Assembly: GCF_008831285.2 (NCBI RefSeq)
Contig: NC_045147.1
Coordinates: forward strand, 10,409,427 to 10,473,426
Reading direction: 5' to 3'
DNA: 64,000 bases
Origin: Nymphaea colorata
Lineage: Eukaryota > Streptophyta > Magnoliopsida > Nymphaeales > Nymphaeaceae
This document shows, in pieces, positions 58,179-64,000 of the stretch. Position 1 is the first letter of the stretch, and the number at the start of each line of letters is the position of its first letter. The notes under the pieces were generated by a model. It did no database searches and was not told the origin of the DNA. It saw only the letters and a list, made by a program, of their open reading frames with translations. The translations under genes and the position numbers were made by a program.

Positions 58179-58812
58179 TGTTGGGATAAAAAACGGATAA
58201 GACACGAATCTACTAAAATTGATTTAACAACAAAATATATCCCAAATCGATCATGTAATGAGCAACGAATCAACGACCAAACAATCCAGGCAAAGTAATT
58301 ACAATCACAAACTGCACAAGAAGATTTTTACGTGAAAAACTCATCAAAAACAATGAGGGTAAAAACCACGGGGTACTATAACCCAAACTCAATCCATTAT
58401 AATCAATGATATAGGTTATCCCATGAGGGGCTACACAAAGCCAACCCTCAAACAATAATATTTCATCAAAACTATATGAGAAAACAATGGAAATATCACC
58501 AATGGATTGGGAGAAATCGTGGATTGGGAGGAGATGCGTATGGCTTCCTCCTTAGAATCGAATCTTGCTCAAGCCAAATGTTCGCAGCCTTCTCTTCCTT
58601 GCCTTCCTCTTCTCCTTCTCTCCTCTTGCTGTGCAGCCACACATAAGATCTCCCCTTTCTTTTCCCATTTCTTTTCCCCCAAAGAATAAAACCTAGGAGA
58701 GAGAGACGTGGGAGAGATAGGAGGGCACCATCGGGTGCCTCCCTTTTCCTTCCACCCGTCACTTAAGTGACGGGCCAGATCGGGTCCTCTTGAGGCTGGG
58801 CCCGACCCAACA
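58179..58812 (-). repeat. 5' LTR of copia 2 (right copy)
   Basis: On the plus strand it starts TGTTGGGATAAAAAACGG and ends CCCGACCCAACA. It contains an extra CTTTTCCCATTT-type duplication relative to the left copy. Confidence 0.94.
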
Positions 58813-58947
58813 GCACTCGACGAATCTGACTTTGCAGACTTGCTTGAAAAAGAGGAGGGAGAAAAGGTCCGTGAAGCCGCCGTGCTCCGAATGGACGACA
58901 AGGAATTCGGCATTCCACATAATTCCCCTCTAGATGGATGTCGCCAT

Positions 58948-60345
58948 TGTGCTACCTATCAAAGCCAGGCAGCGTTAAAATGATGATCGACAGTGGAGCT
59001 TGTTGTCTGCAGGTGCTTTTATATTAAGACTGTAGTTGCCAATGGAAGTAAACTAATGTCTAATGAGGTTCTCATGATTCAAAATGACTAAAATACCCTT
59101 TCATGAAATTGCAAAACAAAAAAGGAAGGAAGAACTTCTGCCTGACACCAGGCTCGTGCGAGTACCAACACTTCTTGGACATGGCAGACTTAGTTTTTTT
59201 TTTTTACTTTTTTATATATATTTTTACATTTTTATATGTTTTTTATCTATTTTTAGCAATTTTTGTTGAGTGATATAAACAATGGATTTATTTACTTATT
59301 CACTTAAAATTTTATTATATATGTACATATATACATATGAGTGATGGTAGAAACTAGACGAAGACGAAAACAAGACCCTTTAAATATGATAATTAAAGTG
59401 TTTTTTTTCCTCTAAATTGTCTAACCTCAATAATATGATACGAAAGATAAGTTGATGTAAAATATATATTAAGTTAATAATTTTTTTAGCTTTAATAGTG
59501 TTTTATAATAAACAAAAATGAATGGCTCTCCTAACATCAATATTTTGATAATAGAAAAATCAATATTTTTCATAAAAACAACTTGATTCAAAGCATGTTT
59601 TTTATCAAAATAGTTTTTATAACTATGTTAAGGTATTTATATTTTATTGAAAATAATCTTTTAACAAAAAATTAAAGGATCTGGTTTTTTTCCCTAACCT
59701 AAATATCAATATTTACCAATTTCTCGTATGCATATATATATAATCTATATGTACGATTACTTATTGGTACCCAAAATTTTTAGAACTACTAGGCATGCTA
59801 GCGGTAACTGCGGCACCACCAATGTCACATAGCTTTAAAAAACAAAAAAAAAACTATAAACAAAACAAAAAAATGAAAATACCTTCACAGTCACGTGACT
59901 CTCTCAAAAAATGAAATTTATTTTATTTCTTTATTTACAATCCTCTCTTTTATAGGAGCTTTCGTTTCATTACCTTTTTGTTTCTATGTATTGAGTTGCA
60001 TTTCATCCTTCCTATGTACATTTGTTTCAGACTCACATTTTTAATCGCCTTGTTTTCTTTGTTATATGCAATGTTTGAAACATTATTGTCTTTCACATTT
60101 TTTTAATTTATGTTTAAATTTGTTAACCCTGTTAATTTCAAATATTATAGCAGCTTTAAGGATCTGGACTAGGTATTTGATGCCCAATATTTACTAGATT
60201 CAAGTTATAAAGATAACCCAAATCTGATTTCAATTCAGTCCATTCAAACTTTGAAAAAACAAAATAAAATCCTAAAGGGAATGTTATAATTCGACAAAGA
60301 TAAGAACTGAGAGTCCTGGACTCTGACCGTAGATTTGGATTCAGA
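58948..60345 (-). promoter_or_regulatory. Upstream region of lipase B
   Basis: Homologous to 33532-34860. The TATA-like AATATAAAAG (59025-59016, minus strand) and the CCAAT-like box (about 59045-59038) are preserved, so promoter elements survived although the gene is broken. Homology fades near 60345, which marks the right limit of the duplicated unit. Confidence 0.6.
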
Positions 60346-61044
60346 TTTGGTAAAAAACGGCGTAACTTGGTTACATAGGCTGTTTTCTTAACATATCTGA
60401 CTGAACAAATCCAGAATCCAAAAGATTGGCAATTGGATAATATGAACTGTCTTAGAAAAAAATTATTTTAAATAACCGGTTCTGATCACTTAATGGTAAG
60501 ATCGGGTCGAACAGAAACGAGACTAAGATCTTGATATTTCAAACAGAACCTATGGCTCGTTGTCTTAAATAAAGTAAAATGTATAGTCAAGAACTCAAAA
60601 CCTATTACAAAAATAACAATGATCTTCTTTTGCTCTAGTGGAAGTAAGGATGTCAATGAACCCGATTAGAATGAGACGTACTCATTACCAAATCTATTTT
60701 ATTGGATATCTAGATATTGGTATTTGAACTCAGATTCAAATGCTAATTAACAATGCCTACATACCATATCTGAATTTGAATCTGACTTTTAAGCTGATCA
60801 AACCTTCTCTGCAATGTAATGGACTATGGGTTTACTTTTAAAATAGATCTGTTTTAGATCAAATTAAATCTGAATTCAAATTCAAATTTGAATCAGAACT
60901 TATATTTATTTTAACCCAAATCCGATGTGATGTAACTTTTTAAATTTGAATCCAATTTTATTTCCTAATCAAATGTTATATATATATATATATATATACA
61001 TGCATGTGCATACAAAATGCATAGAATTGCATGTCGCTAAGGAT

Positions 61045-61101
<57 letters not shown>

Positions 61102-61420
61102 AGGAAGCTAATCTAACAAAGAACAACTCAAAATAATAAAGGCAATCTCAACTATGTCTACTGATTTCTACGAAGAGCTAGCACCATAAAAGACACTATT
61201 CTTGGAATAAAGAAATTGATCAACCTTGACTAAATAGCAATTTAATCGAAGATGGTCCTAAGATCTTAAAAAGCACTAACTAAACTAATGAAAAACAGCA
61301 ATCTTGGTTGGAATTGCTGTGTTAACCAACCAAGATCTGTTAGAAAAATTTGATGGGATTTTGATGACTGTGATTCGGATCCAGACATCAAGTATCTGAC
61401 CGACCTGCTTACAAAAATAA
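60346..61420. other. Intergenic DNA with microsatellites
   Basis: AT-rich, with (TA)n near 60979-60998, (CT)n at about 61047-61068 and (TA)n at 61069-61098. No gene seen. Confidence 0.5.
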
Positions 61421-62100
61421 TTGGAACGTGGGTCGGTCACCTCTTTCAACTTTCAATTCGCGCGAAACCCTTTGCATCTTCCTCCGGTGCTGCCGCATGT
61501 GCTGCTGCTCCCCGCCGTTTTCTCTCCTGTCGGCAGCTTCCGTCTGTGCTGCGGTGGCCCCTGCGTCGTTCTCCCCTTTACATCAGGCACGCCTCTCTCT
61601 CCCCCCCCATCCCTCCCGCTCCTCGCCGGGTCGGCCATGGCCGACGCAGAGAGGTCCTCCCGGCTTGAGGTGGCCGACGCACACTGGGGCTGTTCTTTCT
61701 TCTCATTTCTAAGAAAGAGAATGTATGAGTAGCATGGCTGACGCACACCTCCCATTGGGAGGATGCCAACCCAGAGAGGCGCCGGGAGTGGCTGCACAAG
61801 GGAGCCTTGGTCAGATTTTTGCGTAGATACATGTATCTTGTGTAACTGCTGTTGTGCTGTAAATTGGTAGGTGTGATGCTCATCCTCTGTCCTCTGTCCT
61901 CTGTGCTTCTTAACTTTGTTTTAGGTAGCTCTCATGCCGAACATGGGTCACCGTCAGTTACGAGATTATCTAAAGGGGCTTCGATGGAAACAGTTGATAA
62001 GAAGGCTAATTATGTGGGAAGTGCGGACAAGGTCACGCCCAATATAGACATGTTGGGTGCTGGTCTGCAAAATGAAGTTGGTGAATGCAGCTGCTTCTGA
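61421..62100 (+). other. Possible 5' end of an unidentified gene
   Basis: A GC- and CT-rich stretch (61440-61640) is followed by an ATG in good context at 61637 (GCCATGG) with a short frame (MADAERSSRLEV). A further open stretch at about 61925-62100 ends in TGA, preceded by a TTTTAGG acceptor-like site. Composition and layout resemble a 5' UTR plus small exons, but I recognise no domain and cannot join the pieces with confidence. Confidence 0.25.
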
Positions 62101-63370
62101 ATGTCATTATACAGGTAAACGTTAATTGTGCTTCTACCTGTTTTATTGCTTTTGTTTTTGCATGTACTGAAATAAATTCTCTCTATTCCACATGCATTGG
62201 GAGTTAATTGATGCTTCAGTGTGTCTTTTTCTACATCAACTAGCTCTTGTGCTTAGATGAGGTAGGGTTCAGGCACGGTATTGTGCATAGCATCAAGTTT
62301 TGCCATATGTAATATCTGTGCGTAGGATCCAATGGTCATAGAAATTCCAGAATTTCAATGTTTATGATGTACGAGCAACTGTGATATCAATTGCCTGCAA
62401 TTAAGTTGATTAATAAGGTTAAACAGTGCCATTTGAGTGGAATACTGTTTGCTTGATGAACATGATATCCTGTATTAAGTTTGTTGGTTCATAGGATACA
62501 AGGAACAAGATTAGATGGACACGGATACAAGTGTTGGTGTCAAATATGGTATAAGTGTCTGATAACAAATTTTACAAGCAGAAAATGACAAAATGCTAAT
62601 TTAAAATTTGTTATATATTTAATTAATTAACTGTTTAATTGCTTCATTTGTCTACATTTGTAAATTTTTATATTAAGTTTACCAGTTTGAAATTTAATTA
62701 AATAAAAATAAAGTTATGTTTAAAAATAAGTTTTAAGGAGGACCCTTGATCATCATCCTTTCTGAAGGATGGCCATGGTCGTCCTTTAGAAAGAACGACA
62801 GAGAGAGGGAGATGGGGTTGTCCATTATGACTGAAAAGGATGAAAGAGGAGGGAAAAATGAGAGGGAACAAAAGAAAAAGAAAAGAGAGAGAGGGAGAAA
62901 GGAAAGAGAAAAGGGAGAGAGAGAGAGAGAGAGAATGAAGGAAAAGAAGAGATATGTGTTTTTCTTTGTTGACACTTTATTTTCAAATATAGTGTGCCGA
63001 CAAGTGGTGGTGTTAGTGTCGGACATGGCTAGACAGCGACACTTCATGTTCTTTGAAGTGTCCATGAAACATACTCGTTGTCCAACTGTTAGGCCCCTAA
63101 GTATCCTAGTTTAGCATTGCTACTTGACAAGTTGTACGAAACAATAACGTAATTTGCTATACAAACATTTTGATATCATCATATAATTCTTATATTCTAT
63201 ACGTGGACATGTTGGCTAGGTGTAGGAGATGATCAATTATTGGAATAGTTATGACAGTCCTTTTTCCTAGTTGCAGCATTGTAAAATTCGTTTCTCCTTG
63301 ATGACTCTTATTTTTGTTAAATGTTATTATGCTGCAGCAAATGCTCAAATAAATTTTCCACCTTTTTGCT
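62101..63370. other. Non-coding DNA with purine-rich tract
   Basis: Contains a GA-rich low-complexity tract (about 62800-62945) that leaves both strands open by composition only. Nothing else recognised. Confidence 0.45.
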
Positions 63371-64000
63371 GCAGGGCAATCAAACAGCAAAAAAGAAATT
63401 CTTGAAAGGTTCTTCCAGAAAATCAAACATGCCCTCAGTCCAGAAGAATTTTTCTCATTCAGCTTATTCCAAAACTATAATTATGCATCCATCAAATGGA
63501 CCCTAAGAGGGTTTCCTTTTGCTTCTGCAGCGTTGTCTTTTCTTTTGTCATCACAGGGCTATCTATTGTTGCCAACATGAAGGTCACTGCCACCACTTAT
63601 CATACTTTATCTTTACAAGAGCTTCACCTTGTCAAGCACCTCTCTCGGGTGATAATAAACAGGCAGCCTACATCACTCCCATTGATTTTCTTACTACTTT
63701 GACTTGCTTTATGATGCATGAAATCATTAAATGCTCCATACAATCAGTGATGAAGAGGTTGAAATGCAAGTTTGTTTCCAATCTCACTCAAAGCTCTCTC
63801 CCTCTTACCACAGCATGCTTCATGGTAGGAGGCCTTTGCCACCATCGTTGTTACTCTCAGAAACCCCAAAATATGAGGTATCAACATGGGGTGATGGCAA
63901 GAAACATTGATTTTGGATTAAGATACCATGGAAATCTCACTCCTCGCATCATTAACTCGTGTTTGGAAGCCTGCCCATCTGATATCATGGCATTATCCCT
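63371..64000 (+). other. Unassigned sequence at window end
   Basis: After an acceptor-like CTGCAG at 63370-63375, one frame reads SNSKKEILERFFQKIKHALS and on through about 63580. Its composition is protein-like, but I recognise no family. It may be an exon of the same unidentified gene as 61421-62100, or chance. Confidence 0.2.

Larger units (their letters stand above)
53588..58812 (-). mobile_element. Copia LTR retrotransposon 2 inside lipase B exon 1
   Basis: LTRs at 53588-54209 and 58179-58812 are flanked by the target duplication GCACT (53583-53587 and 58813-58817). Removing the element and one GCACT rejoins the exon and matches lipase A around 33397-33401. The interior runs on the minus strand: primer site 58175-58163, gag, protease, integrase, RT, RNase H. 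LTRs differ by about 5 percent in the parts I compared, and the right LTR has a short internal duplication, so this insertion is older than copia 3. Coding frames carry stops. Confidence 0.96.
42319..58947 (-). pseudogene. OBL1-like: Lipase B: tandem paralogue of lipase A, disrupted
   Basis: Exons by alignment to A: exon 1 58947-58818 plus 53587-53402, split by copia 2; exon 2 46124-45927; exon 3 44235-44205; exon 4 43902-43292; exon 5 42615-42319. Exon 4 keeps GHSLGGA and CNDIVPRVP, and exon 5 keeps the PAHGHRDYVN histidine, so the catalytic core was once complete. Lesions: codon 6 is TAG (58932-58930); a copia element interrupts exon 1; a 2-nt deletion in exon 2 changes AYEN to GCG TGA; and the exon 4 acceptor reads TTTCGG where A has CCACAG. 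Exon 5 encodes a tail about 12 residues longer than A. A transcript could still arise from a downstream start, but no full lipase. Confidence 0.9.

Noticed and set aside
62733-63114. Open frames rich in Glu/Arg/Lys or Ser/Leu/Phe
   Set aside because: They are products of a GA-rich tract.

Overview
This window is nuclear DNA from a flowering plant. It shows GT-AG introns inside plant gene families (a PDR-type ABCG transporter and oil-body-type class 3 lipases), Ty1/copia LTR retrotransposons with plant initiator-Met-tRNA primer sites, a plant LINE, MITE-like elements, long (TA)n tracts, and a decayed insert of plastid DNA carrying ycf2 and ycf15. The species cannot be fixed from the sequence alone. 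I recognise no bacterial, CRISPR or viral gene system.

Layout: (1) 1-7706 (+) is the 3' half of a full-size PDR/ABCG transporter gene. Its splice sites look good, but one nonsense codon and two frameshifts make it a probable pseudogene. A broken copy of one of its exons lies at 10455-10676. (2) 7.7-13.4 kb is degenerate: a LINE reverse-transcriptase remnant, degraded repeats, and the plastid insert (ycf2 3' end plus ycf15). (3) 13440-18178 is an old copia element with two LTRs. (4) 18.2-23.2 kb is a degenerate LINE on the minus strand. (5) 24868-33531 (-) is an apparently intact five-exon lipase of the OBL1/triacylglycerol-lipase type, 472 residues when the exons are joined. It is called lipase A here. 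(6) 35669-42262 (-) is a copia element carrying a 1.5-kb Harbinger-like Pack-type element (37703-39216), which itself holds pieces of a GT34 glycosyltransferase gene and a PPR gene. (7) 42319-58947 (-) is lipase B, a tandem paralogue of A. It is ruined by a nonsense codon, a 2-nt deletion, a lost splice acceptor and a copia insertion (53588-58812) in exon 1. A very young copia element (48164-52204) that lacks most of reverse transcriptase and all of RNase H sits in its intron 1. (8) 58948-60345 is B's upstream region, homologous to that of A. (9) 60.3-64 kb has no gene I can identify.

The main story is a direct tandem duplication: 24868 to about 34860 corresponds to 42319 to about 60345. One copy stayed intact while the other decayed and collected transposons. 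Because A preserves the unfilled state, two retrotransposon insertions in B can be read exactly against their empty sites. Intron 1 of both copies contains a pair of inverted repeats of roughly 160 bp that could fold into a long hairpin in the pre-mRNA. This hairpin and the gene-capturing Harbinger element are the two least ordinary structures here. No new multi-gene system was found.
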